In this document: positions 18,410-28,806 of the stretch, one piece after another
Layout of the letters: every line of letters begins with the position of its first letter
How positions within the stretch are numbered: the stretch's first letter is position 1
Source of the DNA: Gammaproteobacteria bacterium
Lineage (GTDB): Bacteria > Pseudomonadota > Gammaproteobacteria > Pseudomonadales > Moraxellaceae
DNA length: 64,000 nt
Direction of reading: 5' to 3'
NCBI GenBank assembly: GCA_028868515.1
Contig: JAGWUI010000005.1
Span: forward strand, 62,001-126,000
The notes under the pieces: generated by a model
The model's database searches: none
Told to the model about the DNA's origin: nothing
What the model saw: the letters and a program-made list of their open reading frames with translations, nothing else
Position numbers and translations under genes: made by a program

Positions 18410-20326
18410 ATGACAGCTACTACTGAAAAACCGAATAGCAAAAGCTATAGCTTCCAAGCCGAAGTCGCACAACTACTTCACTTAGTGACACACTCTCTCT
18501 ACTCAAATCCAGAAATTTTCCTGCGCGAACTCGTATCCAACGCATCTGACGCTTGTGACAAATTGCGTTTTGAAGGCATTAACAATGCTGCACTCTTTGA
18601 AGATGCGCCAAATCTTTCTGTTCGTGTTGGATTTGATAAAGACGCGAAAACGATTACGATCACTGATAATGGTATTGGTCTAAGCCAACAAGAAGCGATT
18701 GATAATCTCGGAACCATTGCAAAATCAGGTACACGTGATTTCGTCAGTAAACTCAGCGGTGACCAAAAGTCTGACGCACAACTGATTGGTCAGTTTGGTG
18801 TAGGTTTTTATTCTGGCTTTATCGTTGCCGATAAAATTACTGTTGAATCACGTCGTGCAGGCTTACCAACCAATGAAGGTGTACGCTGGGTAAGCGGCGG
18901 TACTGGCGACTTTGAAGTTGAAACTATCGAACGCGCAGCACGCGGAACCAGCATTATCCTGCATCTCCGTGAGGATTCATTAGACTATCTGAATGGCTGG
19001 AAACTCAAGAATATTATTAATAAATATTCTGATCACATCAGCCTACCAATTCTGATGCAAAAAGAAATCTGGCAAGAAGGCAAAGAAGAAGGTGAAGCTG
19101 GTCAAATGGTGATGACCGACGAATGGGAAACCATTAACTCTGCCAGCGCACTGTGGACTCGCAGCAAAAAAGACATCACCGAAGAACAATACATTGAGTT
19201 CTACAAACAACTCAGCCGTGATCAGGAAGCACCACTAAGCTGGAGCCATAACCGCGTCGAAGGCAGCACTGAATACACCCAACTGCTCTACGTACCCGCA
19301 AAAGCATCACACGACTTATTTACCCGTGAAGCAAAAGCAGGCATCAAACTATACGTCAAACGTGTGTTCATCATGGATGAAGCTGAAAGCTTGATGCCAA
19401 TGTATTTGCGCTTCATCAAAGGCGTGATCGACAGTGCTGATTTACCACTCAACGTCAGTCGTGAGCTTTTACAAGAAAGCCGCGATGTGAAAGCCATTCG
19501 TGAAGGTAATACACGCCGCGTGCTCACCATGCTCGAAAATCTATCTTCAAGCACTGAAGCTGCTGATCAAGAAAAATATACCAAGTTCTACACTGAATTT
19601 GGCGCAGTCATCAAAGAAGGTTTGGGCGAAGATTTTGCCAACAAAGACAAGATCGCCAAATTGCTCCGCTTCGCTTCAACAACGAGCGATACTGTCAGCA
19701 TCTCATTTGCTGATTACAAAGCACGCATGAAGCCTGAGCAAGATGCAATTTACTACATCACTGCTGAAACCTTAGCCGCTGCTAAAAACAGCCCGCAACT
19801 TGAGTTGTTCAAAAAGAAAGGCATTGAAGTATTGCTCATGACTGACCGTGTCGATGAATGGGCGCTGAACTTCCTGCAAGAGTTTGATGGCACTTCACTG
19901 CAAAGCGTTGCTAAAGGTGCGGTTGACCTCGGTAAACTGCAAGATGAAGATGAAAAGAAAGCCGCTGAACAAGCGGCTGAAACATTCAAACCTTTGCTCG
20001 AAAAACTGACTGAAACTTTGAAAGACAAAGCAAAAGAAGTCCGCGTCACGACTCGCTTGGTGGATAGTCCTGCATGCCTAGTCGGTGCAGATGGTGATAT
20101 GTCTAGTCAACTAGCGCGTATGCTCAAGCAAATGGGACAACAAGCACCAGAAATCAAACCAATTTTGGAAATCAATCCAGAACACGCTTTAGTTAAGAAA
20201 CTCGAAGGCACAACCCACTTCGACGATCTCGCACATATCATCTTTGATCAAGCATTACTTGCCGAAGGTGGGCTACCAGAAGATCCAGCTGCGTATGTAA
20301 AACGTGTGAGTGCGCTGCTCGTTTAA
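18410..20326 (+). CDS. htpG: Molecular chaperone HtpG (Hsp90)
   Basis: 638-aa ATP-dependent dimeric chaperone. GHKL ATPase motifs are visible in the N-terminal domain: [30 protein letters not shown] and [14 protein letters not shown]. The middle-domain [19 protein letters not shown] carries the catalytic arginine, and the C-terminal dimerisation domain follows. AGAGG gives a good ribosome binding site 7 nt upstream. It is a single gene under the sigma-32 promoter at 18266-18293 and ended by the terminator at 20361-20398. Confidence 0.98.
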   Translation: MTATTEKPNSKSYSFQAEVAQLLHLVTHSLYSNPEIFLRELVSNASDACDKLRFEGINNAALFEDAPNLSVRVGFDKDAKTITITDNGIGLSQQEAIDNLGTIAKSGTRDFVSKLSGDQKSDAQLIGQFGVGFYSGFIVADKITVESRRAGLPTNEGVRWVSGGTGDFEVETIERAARGTSIILHLREDSLDYLNGWKLKNIINKYSDHISLPILMQKEIWQEGKEEGEAGQMVMTDEWETINSASALWTRSKKDITEEQYIEFYKQLSRDQEAPLSWSHNRVEGSTEYTQLLYVPAKASHDLFTREAKAGIKLYVKRVFIMDEAESLMPMYLRFIKGVIDSADLPLNVSRELLQESRDVKAIREGNTRRVLTMLENLSSSTEAADQEKYTKFYTEFGAVIKEGLGEDFANKDKIAKLLRFASTTSDTVSISFADYKARMKPEQDAIYYITAETLAAAKNSPQLELFKKKGIEVLLMTDRVDEWALNFLQEFDGTSLQSVAKGAVDLGKLQDEDEKKAAEQAAETFKPLLEKLTETLKDKAKEVRVTTRLVDSPACLVGADGDMSSQLARMLKQMGQQAPEIKPILEINPEHALVKKLEGTTHFDDLAHIIFDQALLAEGGLPEDPAAYVKRVSALLV

Positions 20327-20360
20327 TCGTACTAGTGTAATAATCACTTGATTAAACTAG

Positions 20361-20398
20361 GCCTTTCCTGAGTTTGAATACTTTGGAAAGGCTTTTTT
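20361..20398 (+). terminator. Intrinsic terminator after htpG
   Basis: GCCTTTCC (20361-20368) pairs with GGAAAGGC (20385-20392), followed by TTTTTT. Confidence 0.92.
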
Positions 20399-20465
20399 AT
20401 TAAGGACATTTATTGATTTTTAATTACCTGTAGATACTGTTAATCAAAGACCAAGTTAGATCATT

Positions 20466-21011
20466 ATGCAAAAAATAGTCGTGATTGATTATGATCCTGA
20501 TTGGCCGAGAGTCTTCGAGCTATTACGCACTGAGATATGGTCTGTTTTAAGAGATATTGCACTAGCTATTGAACATGTTGGGAGTACATCTGTCGTAGGT
20601 TTAGCGGCAAAGCCTATTATTGATATAAGTGTGATTGTTCCCACAAATGAAGATATTCCAATATCCATTAATCGTCTGGCAACTCTTGGTTATATACATC
20701 GCGGCAATCTAGGTATTGAAGGTAGAGAAGCTTTCATTAGCCCAAGTCAGCTACCTACTCATCATTTATATTTATGCCCACAACATAGCCTTGGTCTGGC
20801 AAATCAATTAGCTGTCCGAGACTATTTACGGGAACATCCAGAAATCGCAAGAGAATACGGCAATCTAAAAAAACAACTCGCAAATGATTTTCCTAATGAC
20901 ATAACCAGCTATATTGATGGAAAAACAGACCTCATTCTAAGTATTCTTCGATCTACTCAATTTTCTTTAGATCAGCTCAATGCAATTGAGCGCGCAAATC
21001 GAAAAAGCTAA
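20466..21011 (+). CDS. GrpB/UPF0157 family protein
   Basis: 181 aa. YDPDWPRVFELLRTEI and the nucleotidyltransferase-like core AIEHVGSTSVVGLAAKPIIDISVIV, followed by HHLYLCP, identify the UPF0157 (GrpB) family, which has a minimal nucleotidyltransferase fold. The substrate is unknown. Codon use is more AT-rich than in neighbouring htpG. It is monocistronic with no clear terminator. Confidence 0.88.
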   Translation: MQKIVVIDYDPDWPRVFELLRTEIWSVLRDIALAIEHVGSTSVVGLAAKPIIDISVIVPTNEDIPISINRLATLGYIHRGNLGIEGREAFISPSQLPTHHLYLCPQHSLGLANQLAVRDYLREHPEIAREYGNLKKQLANDFPNDITSYIDGKTDLILSILRSTQFSLDQLNAIERANRKS

Positions 21012-21124
21012 CAACCCTCACATTAAACTCTTTAGCCCTTAACGAAACTCCATAACAACCATATAGACATCCCATATAACGCGGCACATAATCGAGCCAC
21101 CCTCACTACGCTTTCAAGGAAAGA

Positions 21125-21409
21125 ATGATGAAAAAAAGTCTCTTGAGTTTAGTTGTTGCAAGTAGCGTACTCTTTGCTGGACAGAGTGCAAATGCAATTG
21201 GTTGTCTGAGTGGCGGTGCAGCGGGTGCTGTCGCTGGGCACTATGCACATCACCATGCTGTCGTTGGTGCAATCGGTGGTTGTATCGCAGGTCATGAACT
21301 GGCTAAGCACAACAAAGCCAAAGCTGCTGCAGCCGCTAAAGCGCAACATGATGCAGCGATGGCTCCTCCTGCAGCAGCCCCTGCTCCAGCCGCACCGCCT
21401 GCCCAATAA
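21125..21409 (+). CDS. Exported glycine-zipper-like small protein
   Basis: 94 aa. A signal peptide (MMKKSLLSLVVASSVLFAG, cleavage after ANA near residue 24) is followed by a Gly/Ala/His segment. That segment carries GGAAGAVAGHYAHHHAVVGA and GCIAGHELAKH, resembling glycine-zipper membrane motifs. An Ala/Pro-rich tail ends the protein. Two Cys flank the zipper. A good Shine-Dalgarno (AAGGAAAG) is present. Function is unknown. It ends 12 bp before a terminator shared with gloA. Confidence 0.78.
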   Translation: MMKKSLLSLVVASSVLFAGQSANAIGCLSGGAAGAVAGHYAHHHAVVGAIGGCIAGHELAKHNKAKAAAAAKAQHDAAMAPPAAAPAPAAPPAQ

Positions 21410-21420
21410 TTCGCATTAAT

Positions 21421-21457
21421 AAAAAAGGGTTTTATGAATATCATAAAACCCTTTTTT
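21421..21457. terminator. Bidirectional intrinsic terminator
   Basis: AAAAAAGGGTTTTATGA pairs with TCATAAAACCCTTTTTT around ATA. It is shared by the small exported protein gene and the convergent gloA. Confidence 0.95.
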
Positions 21458-21485
21458 ATTCTCAGTTATTGATTATCAACGGCAA

Positions 21486-21869
21486 TTAATCTCGCTCAAT
21501 TAACTCAATCTTATATCCGTCTGGATCTTCGACAAAGGCGATCACAGTATTACCGTGTTTCATTGGTCCAGCTTCACGAACCACGCGTCCGCCCCTTGCA
21601 CGAATTTCGTCACATGCCGCATAGGCATTCGGCACAGCCAGCGCGATATGACCATAGCCAGCACCAATGTCATAACTTGTTGTATCCCAGTTATGTGTCA
21701 GCTCCAAAACAGTATTCTGATCTTCTGTACCATAACCTAAAAAGGCTAAAGTAAATCGACCTTCTGGATAATCATTCTGACGTAATAAAGTCATTCCCAA
21801 CACTTCAGTATAGAACTCAATTGATCGCTTCAAATCCCCAACTCGAAGCATTACATGTAACAATCTCAT
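21486..21869 (-). CDS. gloA: Lactoylglutathione lyase (glyoxalase I)
   Basis: 127-aa metalloenzyme converting the methylglyoxal-glutathione hemithioacetal to S-lactoylglutathione. Metal-ligand motifs: [20 protein letters not shown] (His), [10 protein letters not shown] (Glu), GYGHIALAV (His) and [14 protein letters not shown] (Glu). The length fits the short bacterial Ni-dependent type. Its ATG overlaps the ampG-like stop by 4 nt (ATGA), so it is expressed as the second gene of that operon. Confidence 0.96.
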   Translation of the reverse strand: MRLLHVMLRVGDLKRSIEFYTEVLGMTLLRQNDYPEGRFTLAFLGYGTEDQNTVLELTHNWDTTSYDIGAGYGHIALAVPNAYAACDEIRARGGRVVREAGPMKHGNTVIAFVEDPDGYKIELIERD

Positions 21870-23152
21870 TTCGCATCTCCTTTTTCATTCCACGGCGCAA
21901 CCCATGGCAACATCAACATTCCCGGTAATGCGAGCAACGTACACAACCAAAAGAACCCAGTATAACCACCCATAAAATCAACCATATAACCCGCATAACT
22001 ATTGACGACCGTCCGTGGTAATGAAGCCAATGATGTAAGCAATGCCAACTGAAACGCTGTATATGCAGGGTTGGTACTCATCGCAATAAATGCCACAAAT
22101 GCCGCAGTTCCAAGTCCAACTGCAAATGCTTCTGCACTCACGACTCCACCTAGCGCAAATAAGCTTTGACCTGTTTGCATAGATAGCCATGCAAACAAAG
22201 GAATAACAAGCATTTGTGCTACGCCAAAGAGCCATAAAGCCCGATGAATAGAGAGCTTTAACATCGCAAAACCACCGACAAAACCACCAAGCAATCCACC
22301 CCATAAGACAGCAACTTTTGCCACCGCACCGATTTCAGTCTTGGTATATCCCATATCGAGATAAAACTTAGTTGCCAATGAAGTCGCCAGTGAATCACCA
22401 AGCTTGTAGAAGAAAATAAAAGCAATCAGCGCAATACCCGCTTTGATTCCTTTACGATTAAAAAATTCTGTAAGGGGTTCAACAAAAGCCGCAGTCAATG
22501 TACGCGGTGGAATCTGACGTAATTGTGGTTCACGCACCACCATTGCTAAAATCACACAAGGCAACATAAATAACGCGACGATCCAGAACACGACATTCCA
22601 CGGCAAATGATCCGCCAAAATAAATGCAAGACTACCAGGCACAAGCCCCGCTAATTTATAAGCATTGACATGAATGGTATTGCCTAAACCTAGCTCATGA
22701 TCAGGCAAAATTTCACGACGATAAGCATCTATCACAATATCCAGCGATGCACTCAAAAAACTGATCACAATGCCAATCAAGCTAATTAATGGCAACTCGT
22801 TATCTGGTCGTAATGTGCCTAACATACCTAATGCGATCAGCAGTAATACTGGTAAAATAACCAGCCAAGTCCGACGACGCCCATATTGTCTAAACTGAAA
22901 AAAATCGAGAAAAGGTGCCCAAACTGGCTTAAATACATACGGGATTTGCAACAACGTCAGCAACCCAATAGTCTTGATATCTAAATGATAGGCATCCACC
23001 CACGCTGGAATCAGATTCAAAAAGACAAATAAAGGCAACCCAGACGAAAAACCAATAACAGTACAAATCAGAACTCTTTTCCAGAAACCTGCTTGTGAAG
23101 TATTGTTTGAAGAATGCTCTGCTGAAACTTGCTGACTCGCCATCATGTACAA
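21866..23152 (-). CDS. ampG: AmpG-family muropeptide permease (MFS)
   Basis: 428 aa with about 12 transmembrane segments. [17 protein letters not shown], the [19 protein letters not shown] segment, [23 protein letters not shown] and [15 protein letters not shown] are diagnostic of AmpG-like transporters. These import GlcNAc-anhydroMurNAc peptides for cell-wall recycling, which also feeds beta-lactamase induction where AmpR exists. Met3 is an alternative start. It is joined to gloA by an ATGA overlap and divergent from the HugZ-like gene. Substrate assignment rests on family similarity. Confidence 0.88.
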   Translation of the reverse strand: MYMMASQQVSAEHSSNNTSQAGFWKRVLICTVIGFSSGLPLFVFLNLIPAWVDAYHLDIKTIGLLTLLQIPYVFKPVWAPFLDFFQFRQYGRRRTWLVILPVLLLIALGMLGTLRPDNELPLISLIGIVISFLSASLDIVIDAYRREILPDHELGLGNTIHVNAYKLAGLVPGSLAFILADHLPWNVVFWIVALFMLPCVILAMVVREPQLRQIPPRTLTAAFVEPLTEFFNRKGIKAGIALIAFIFFYKLGDSLATSLATKFYLDMGYTKTEIGAVAKVAVLWGGLLGGFVGGFAMLKLSIHRALWLFGVAQMLVIPLFAWLSMQTGQSLFALGGVVSAEAFAVGLGTAAFVAFIAMSTNPAYTAFQLALLTSLASLPRTVVNSYAGYMVDFMGGYTGFFWLCTLLALPGMLMLPWVAPWNEKGDAK

Positions 23153-23254
23153 CCGCTGTTTTCATAGAATGCGACAAGAGTAGCGGTATCAAGTTGTTTT
23201 TGCCAGAATAGTTGTGCAATGTTTTATTGTGAAGAATTTTTGGAGCATGACAGA

Positions 23255-23923
23255 ATGTCAATTAATGCGCTGGCTACACGTGCACTCATGTCCTGTCGCC
23301 AAGCCGTGATGGCAAGCCAATCCACCAGTGTTCCAGGGTTTCCATTTACCGCTGTGATTCCTGTCAGCATCACTGCTCAAGGAGAGATCATTACTCTTCT
23401 TGCTGAGACCGCTCCTCATAGCAGGAATATCCTCATTGATCCTCGCGTATCATTGCAACTGCACGACGATTTAGAGGATAACTGGCAAGCGGCAACTCGG
23501 TTATCTGTACTTGGGCGAATGCGTCCGTTGGATCTCCTATCATTTGATTCAAACCAATTAAAAGAATCTTTTTACCTACTTCATCCTGAATTGGATCGCT
23601 TTGATGAATCTGCGGATTATCATTTTTGGATATTAGACTCCGTACAATTCCGTCTTATCTCAGGCATCGATAAACCTCTATGGGTGGATCGAATTTCGCC
23701 AGATTTGTTTGAATTAACTCCAACTGATCGGCAGCAACTCAACGATGATCTGATCCAGCAAGGCATACAAGGTCACGTGATTCAGGCTTGCCGCTACGGT
23801 CTACAAGTCATTGCATATGGGCGCATTCGTTTCCTATCCATCGCTGAACCAGTCAACCAAATGACAGAACTTTTTGAGCTCATTAAATCTCGGCAATTTG
23901 ATGATCCTGCACTGATTGATTAG
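23255..23923 (+). CDS. HugZ/pyridoxamine-phosphate-oxidase-like protein
   Basis: 222 aa with a split-barrel flavin-binding fold: SINALATRALMSCRQAVMAS, GFPFTAVIPVSITAQGEI and an HSRNILIDPRVSLQLHDD segment match HugZ/HutZ-like proteins (heme utilisation or flavoprotein). A DUF2470-like C-terminal half follows. I chose ATG 23255 because GGAG (23242-23245) sits 9 nt upstream. The ATG at 23219 has no ribosome binding site and precedes the homologous region. Heme degradation is only one possible role, and no heme-uptake genes lie nearby. Confidence 0.78.
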   Translation: MSINALATRALMSCRQAVMASQSTSVPGFPFTAVIPVSITAQGEIITLLAETAPHSRNILIDPRVSLQLHDDLEDNWQAATRLSVLGRMRPLDLLSFDSNQLKESFYLLHPELDRFDESADYHFWILDSVQFRLISGIDKPLWVDRISPDLFELTPTDRQQLNDDLIQQGIQGHVIQACRYGLQVIAYGRIRFLSIAEPVNQMTELFELIKSRQFDDPALID

Positions 23924-24072
23924 GCACACTAAAAAACAAATTCAAACCATAAATTCAATTCACAGCATACCGTGATACATGGCACAATATCGTCTATAAG
24001 AGTGTATACAGATGCAACTCAAACTCTTGAATTCGCCTTCATGAAAATAGATACATTGACCTTACAACGCAC

Positions 24073-27000
24073 ATGACGACGGACGGCACTATGGACAGTA
24101 AACACTCAGTCACTGACAATCTAGATATTGCCGACAACGCACACGACAGTAACACTAACCATCGATTGATGGATAACATCAATAGTAAGCCTACTGACAA
24201 TCAACTCAGTGAATCCAGCACGATCATGCAGGAACACGCTCCTGCACCTCAGCCAAAAAAAACTAAATCGATTACGTCAACACAGATCCAATCGACACAA
24301 CCACAATCAACACCAACTCGATCGACAACACATCAAACGAGTCCAATTCAAAAAAACAGTATGAACAAAGTACTTGAAACACACACACCTGTAATTCAAA
24401 AAGCAGTGCCAATTAAAACAACACTACCTGAAAGTGGCTTCCTCAAAGTTGAACAACTGAGACGCACCGCTAATCTGACCGAACTTCCACCAAGTACACG
24501 TCGGATTAAACCACTCAATGATTTCTTAGGTCAGCATCGTGCACGAGCTGCAGTAGAAACTGCGTTATCGTTACCCTTCGATGGTTATAATATTTTTGCC
24601 GTAGGCACTAGCGGGCTCGGTAAACGCACCATGCTCAAGCGTATGCTTGCTGTGCAAGCCGCAGAAATGCCAACACCAAGCGACTGGGTTTACGTCAATA
24701 ATTTCGCTAACCCACGCCAACCAATTGCGCTGGAACTGCCACCCAGTGAAGCACCTAAACTCAAAAAAATCATCCATCAACTGTGGAATACTATTTTTGA
24801 TCAATTAGAAAAAACATTTGCGGCCGACAGTTATCACACCCGTATTGAAAATATCCGTCACAGCGCAGGTACAGCTCAACAACAAGCCCTGCAAGCACTG
24901 ACACAAGAAGGCGAAGCACTCGCCCTCAAACTCGTTTCGCGCAACGAAGAACATCGTTTTGTACCGGTCAAGCAACACCCTGTTGAAGATCCAAATGCAG
25001 CGACTCAGACCATTACCAGCAAAGAACTGGATGAAAATGAACTCGCCGCACTCGCGCCTGCCGAACGTGCCAAGATCAATCAAAATGTTCGTTCAATGGA
25101 CAAAAAACTACATCGTCTCGGCGCACGACTTGGACGCATCGAAGAACAAACACGCAACCAAGTTGCACGCTTAAATGCACAAATTGCCAGTGATATTGTT
25201 CTGCCTAGAGTCACTCAAGTTGGGCAACGCTTTGAACACGTCAATGGCATTGCTGAATATCTCAAAGATTACGCAACAGATATCGTTGAGCATGTCGAAC
25301 TCATCTTAGAACAAGAAGAAGATGACTTCCTACCAGGAATTTTTGATCGCGTGCCTCAACGCTATCAAGTCAATGTCGTGGTCACACATAAACCAAATTC
25401 TGGTGCACCTGTGATTTTTGAAGACCTACCGACGCATTACAATCTGCTCGGACACGTCGAGCAACTCACACAGATGGGGACAATCACCACCGACTTCACC
25501 CTGATTCGCTCAGGTGCTTTACATCGTGCAAACGGCGGATTCTTACTCTTAGAAGCGGACCAACTTCTTGAACAACCTTACGCTTGGCAAGGACTTAAAC
25601 GCGCATTGCGCTCTGGGCAACTCAAGCTGTCTTCACTTGAGCACATGCTGACACTCACAGGCAGTATTTCCCTAGAGCCCGACTCCTTACCGTTATCGGT
25701 TAAAGTCGTTTTACTGGGTGAGCCGAATATTTATTATGAGCTTCTTGAGTTTGAGCCTGAACTTAACTCCCTGTTTAAAATCCGTGCTGACTTCACCAAT
25801 ACCCTCAGCCGTACTGTAGAAAATGAAGAAGCCTACGTCCGCCTTATCGCCGATTATGTCAATAAAGACAAACTGCTGCCTTTTGATCGTTCGGCACTTG
25901 CTGCGCTACTCACTGATTCTAGCCGTCAAGCAGAAGATCAGTCATCGCTCTCGCTACATGCGGCAACCTTAGGTGACTTACTTCGCGAAGCCAGCACAGT
26001 CGCCTTGCAGCAAAATGATCGCCAAGTTACTGCAAAACATATTGAAGCAACATTAGCAGCGCGCCTTTATCGACTCGGGCATTTGCGTGAATTGTACTGG
26101 GAAGATTTGTCACGCGGTACACAGCTCATCGAAACAGAAGGATTCCGCATTGGACAAATCAATGCACTCACCGTCGTTCACTACGCCGACAGTGAATTTG
26201 GTCTACCCGCCAGATTGACCGCTACAGTCTATCAAGGTAATGGCGAAATTCTTGATATTGAGCGCAGTGTTGAACTTGGTGGTTCGCTACATGCCAAAGG
26301 CATATTGATCATGTCGAGCTTCTTACGTGCTCATTTTGGACGAACTCAGCCCATTCACTTCTCCGCTGCCCTTGCCTTCGAGCAAAGCTATGGAGAAATC
26401 GATGGCGATAGTGCAACGCTCGCCGAACTTTGCGCACTGATTTCATCAATTAGCCAAATTCCAATTGACCAATCGTGGGCAATCACTGGTTCGATGAACC
26501 AACTTGGTGTCGTACAACCAATTGGCGGTATTAATCCAAAAATCGAAGGTTTCTTTGACGCTTGTCAACTACAAGGTCTAAACGGCAAGCAAGGGGTCAT
26601 TTTACCGATTCAAAATGTCCAACACCTGATGCTACGCCAAGACGTGATTGATGCAGTTCGTGAAGGAAAATTCCACCTTTATGCAGTGCGGACTGTTGAA
26701 GAAGCACTCTCGTTACTCATGAAACGTCCTGCGGGCATTATGAACCCGAAAGGTCGTTATGAAAAAAATACGATTTTTGGCGAAGTCATGAATCAACTGA
26801 AACATTGGCAACAACTTGAAGAAGGTGATCGCAAAAACGAGACCCCGAAAAAGAAGAAATCAGACAAAGCCAAAAGCAAAACTAATGCTAAAACTGGCAA
26901 AGCTGATGACTCATCTACGGATAAGGACAAGCCTACTCCGAAGAAAAAGCCAACTTCTGAAAAATCTGAAAAAGTAGCCACTAATCCTTCTAAAGAGGAA

Positions 27001-27123
27001 AAAGCTACCGATGAAAAAGTAAAGGACGAAAAAACCAAGCCTCCGAAAATCAAAAGAGTACCTAGACGTGATCCCGAAGATAATAACGATGAAGAATCGC
27101 AAATTGCATGGGCTGGGGAATAA
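24073..27123 (+). CDS. LonB/YcbZ-type ATP-dependent protease with low-complexity extensions
   Basis: 1016 aa. Residues 1-120 are Thr/Gln/Ser/Asn-rich and look disordered. An AAA+ domain interrupted by a coiled-coil insertion (about 220-370) follows, with Walker A GTSGLGKRT at 178-186 and Walker B GGFLLLEADQLL near 488. The Lon-type proteolytic domain has catalytic Ser780 (DGDSATLAEL) and Lys823 (GGINPKIEGFF). The 43-residue spacing equals that of the Lon dyad. Residues 910-1016 form a Lys/Asp/Glu/Ser/Thr-rich tail. E. coli YcbZ (LonH) is much shorter, so both ends are unusual. It is a single gene, and substrates are unknown. Confidence 0.87.
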   Translation: MTTDGTMDSKHSVTDNLDIADNAHDSNTNHRLMDNINSKPTDNQLSESSTIMQEHAPAPQPKKTKSITSTQIQSTQPQSTPTRSTTHQTSPIQKNSMNKVLETHTPVIQKAVPIKTTLPESGFLKVEQLRRTANLTELPPSTRRIKPLNDFLGQHRARAAVETALSLPFDGYNIFAVGTSGLGKRTMLKRMLAVQAAEMPTPSDWVYVNNFANPRQPIALELPPSEAPKLKKIIHQLWNTIFDQLEKTFAADSYHTRIENIRHSAGTAQQQALQALTQEGEALALKLVSRNEEHRFVPVKQHPVEDPNAATQTITSKELDENELAALAPAERAKINQNVRSMDKKLHRLGARLGRIEEQTRNQVARLNAQIASDIVLPRVTQVGQRFEHVNGIAEYLKDYATDIVEHVELILEQEEDDFLPGIFDRVPQRYQVNVVVTHKPNSGAPVIFEDLPTHYNLLGHVEQLTQMGTITTDFTLIRSGALHRANGGFLLLEADQLLEQPYAWQGLKRALRSGQLKLSSLEHMLTLTGSISLEPDSLPLSVKVVLLGEPNIYYELLEFEPELNSLFKIRADFTNTLSRTVENEEAYVRLIADYVNKDKLLPFDRSALAALLTDSSRQAEDQSSLSLHAATLGDLLREASTVALQQNDRQVTAKHIEATLAARLYRLGHLRELYWEDLSRGTQLIETEGFRIGQINALTVVHYADSEFGLPARLTATVYQGNGEILDIERSVELGGSLHAKGILIMSSFLRAHFGRTQPIHFSAALAFEQSYGEIDGDSATLAELCALISSISQIPIDQSWAITGSMNQLGVVQPIGGINPKIEGFFDACQLQGLNGKQGVILPIQNVQHLMLRQDVIDAVREGKFHLYAVRTVEEALSLLMKRPAGIMNPKGRYEKNTIFGEVMNQLKHWQQLEEGDRKNETPKKKKSDKAKSKTNAKTGKADDSSTDKDKPTPKKKPTSEKSEKVATNPSKEEKATDEKVKDEKTKPPKIKRVPRRDPEDNNDEESQIAWAGE

Positions 27124-27153
27124 TACGATTATCACTCACAAAACATATAGCTC

Positions 27154-27222
27154 GTAGCGGAGTCGAAACATGCGAATAACTACGAATAACAGTGTCACAT
27201 CCTTCGACTCTGCTCAGTGGGC
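27154..27222. repeat. REP-like inverted repeat, copy 2
   Basis: GTAGCGGAGTCGAAACATG (27154-27172) faces CATCCTTCGACTCTGCTCAG (from 27198). It shares the TTCGAC...CTCAGTG core with the copies at 10203, 33641 and 44121, and lies between convergent genes. Confidence 0.65.
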
Positions 27223-27249
27223 AGCATTTTGTATAACTAGAAGTAATGG

Positions 27250-28590
27250 TTAGGAATCCATATACTGCACATTATGCTCACGCATAGCATCATCAAAAAA
27301 CTCATATCGATTACGTCCATTCGCCTTCGCTTTATACAACGCAGCATCAGCTTGTCGTAATAGCTGCTCAACACAAGTCACCTCAGTCGGTTCAGCCACA
27401 GCAACACCCACACTAATGGTCACAACAGGACGATGCTCATCTGGATTAGGAAGCGCTAGTTTTTCAATCGCATTCATCAAACGTTTAGCTTGCTGCTCAG
27501 CGCCGTGCTCATCCATACTTGGAAACAATAAAACAAACTCCTCACCGCCATAACGCGCTGCAAGCTCACCACTACGTTTAGCCAAACCTGCAATTAATCC
27601 TGCGATCTGTTTTAAGCATTCGTCGCCAGCGATATGACCCAATTTGTCGTTATAGAATTTAAAAAAATCGACATCAATAATCATCAAGGTTAATGGATGC
27701 TGCTGGCGTAATGCACGATTCCACTCATGATTCATGACCTCATCGAGGTGACGACGATTTGCAAGCCCAGTAAGCCCATCTTGTCGAGATAATTTATTCA
27801 ATTGCTGCGCTAAGCGCTGACCTTTATCCACAGAATGTCTAAGCAAACATGCTTGTAAAAAATTCGTTCGCTCTTGTCGATCTAAAGCATACGCAAGACA
27901 CATCCCCAAAAGGCTCGTCATGGTATACGTCAGATTCCACAGTTCCCAATTAATATGCTGACCCAAAATATATGCCAAAATAATACCGCAAATACCGCCA
28001 GCCCACCCCACAATCATCGCCGCATAAAACCGCAAACAAACAAAGCTATACAGCACAATAACGATATACATAATCCCTGCATACGTCAAAATAACAGAAT
28101 CTCCACCTCCCATATTTGCCGTAGCAGAACACATCGCAATCGCAACAATACCACCGATGCCGATATACCACTCATACCATCGATTCATTGCAGGGAAATA
28201 AGAAAGTACCGATGAGAGTAAAATAACAACCCCAGTCCACGCATTCATACTATAGAAATACGTCGTTATATTTTTTGGCAAAAGTTGATAAATTTCAAAA
28301 TTTTCAACTAAAAATAATAAAAATAGCAGTGGCGACCGAAAATGAAAAAGCTGAATCGCGCGTGGAATATACTGAGCTGAAAAAGATGACTCTAAATGTG
28401 CTGGAAAACGTAACAACCAATACCTAGAGCGCAATACCGCACGAATTTCTTGTTCTATCGGATCTTCTTCTACATAAAGTCCTCTCTCCAGATGATCATC
28501 ATGACCATAATCCAAAGATTCGGTATTCATTCTATTGAGCTCAATAGATTCTTTGCGCATGTCATTATTAATCCTTAGCCCAGCGCCCAC
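27250..28590 (-). CDS. Membrane-anchored diguanylate cyclase (GGEEF, altered I-site)
   Basis: 446 aa. A charged N-terminus (about 85 aa) and about six transmembrane segments (90-240) precede a GGDEF domain (about 270-435). The active motif is YGGEEF. The position of the RxxD inhibitory site reads RSGE, so product inhibition may be weakened compared with the cyclase at 5345-6637, which has RSTD. It starts LSRQDGLTGLANRRHLD like its paralogue. Internal Met11 and Met21 are alternative starts. It is a single gene. Confidence 0.9.
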   Translation of the reverse strand: MGAGLRINNDMRKESIELNRMNTESLDYGHDDHLERGLYVEEDPIEQEIRAVLRSRYWLLRFPAHLESSFSAQYIPRAIQLFHFRSPLLFLLFLVENFEIYQLLPKNITTYFYSMNAWTGVVILLSSVLSYFPAMNRWYEWYIGIGGIVAIAMCSATANMGGGDSVILTYAGIMYIVIVLYSFVCLRFYAAMIVGWAGGICGIILAYILGQHINWELWNLTYTMTSLLGMCLAYALDRQERTNFLQACLLRHSVDKGQRLAQQLNKLSRQDGLTGLANRRHLDEVMNHEWNRALRQQHPLTLMIIDVDFFKFYNDKLGHIAGDECLKQIAGLIAGLAKRSGELAARYGGEEFVLLFPSMDEHGAEQQAKRLMNAIEKLALPNPDEHRPVVTISVGVAVAEPTEVTCVEQLLRQADAALYKAKANGRNRYEFFDDAMREHNVQYMDS

Positions 28591-28748
28591 TTATTTTTTT
28601 CGTTGCATAAACTATTTTTTATTTCTTACAGACCAATCACTAGATTAAAAAACTGATAAGTTATCTTAATCATAATACTACTGAAGATTATAACACTTCA
28701 TATTGAATTAAATTCACCTCACTTCGAGAACTAATGATCTAAAAATGA

Positions 28749-28774
28749 AAAAGAGCCGACTAACGGCTCTTTTT
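28749..28774. terminator. Intrinsic terminator downstream of grxD
   Basis: AAAGAGCCG and CGGCTCTTTTT pair around 5 nt. On the minus strand the stem is followed by T-rich sequence. Confidence 0.85.
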
Positions 28775-28806
28775 AAAGACAGAACAACTTAATTAAACAA
28801 CATTAA

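Noticed and set aside
23219-23254. Longer N-terminus of the HugZ-like protein
   Set aside because: No Shine-Dalgarno before the ATG at 23219, while the ATG at 23255 has GGAG at the right distance.
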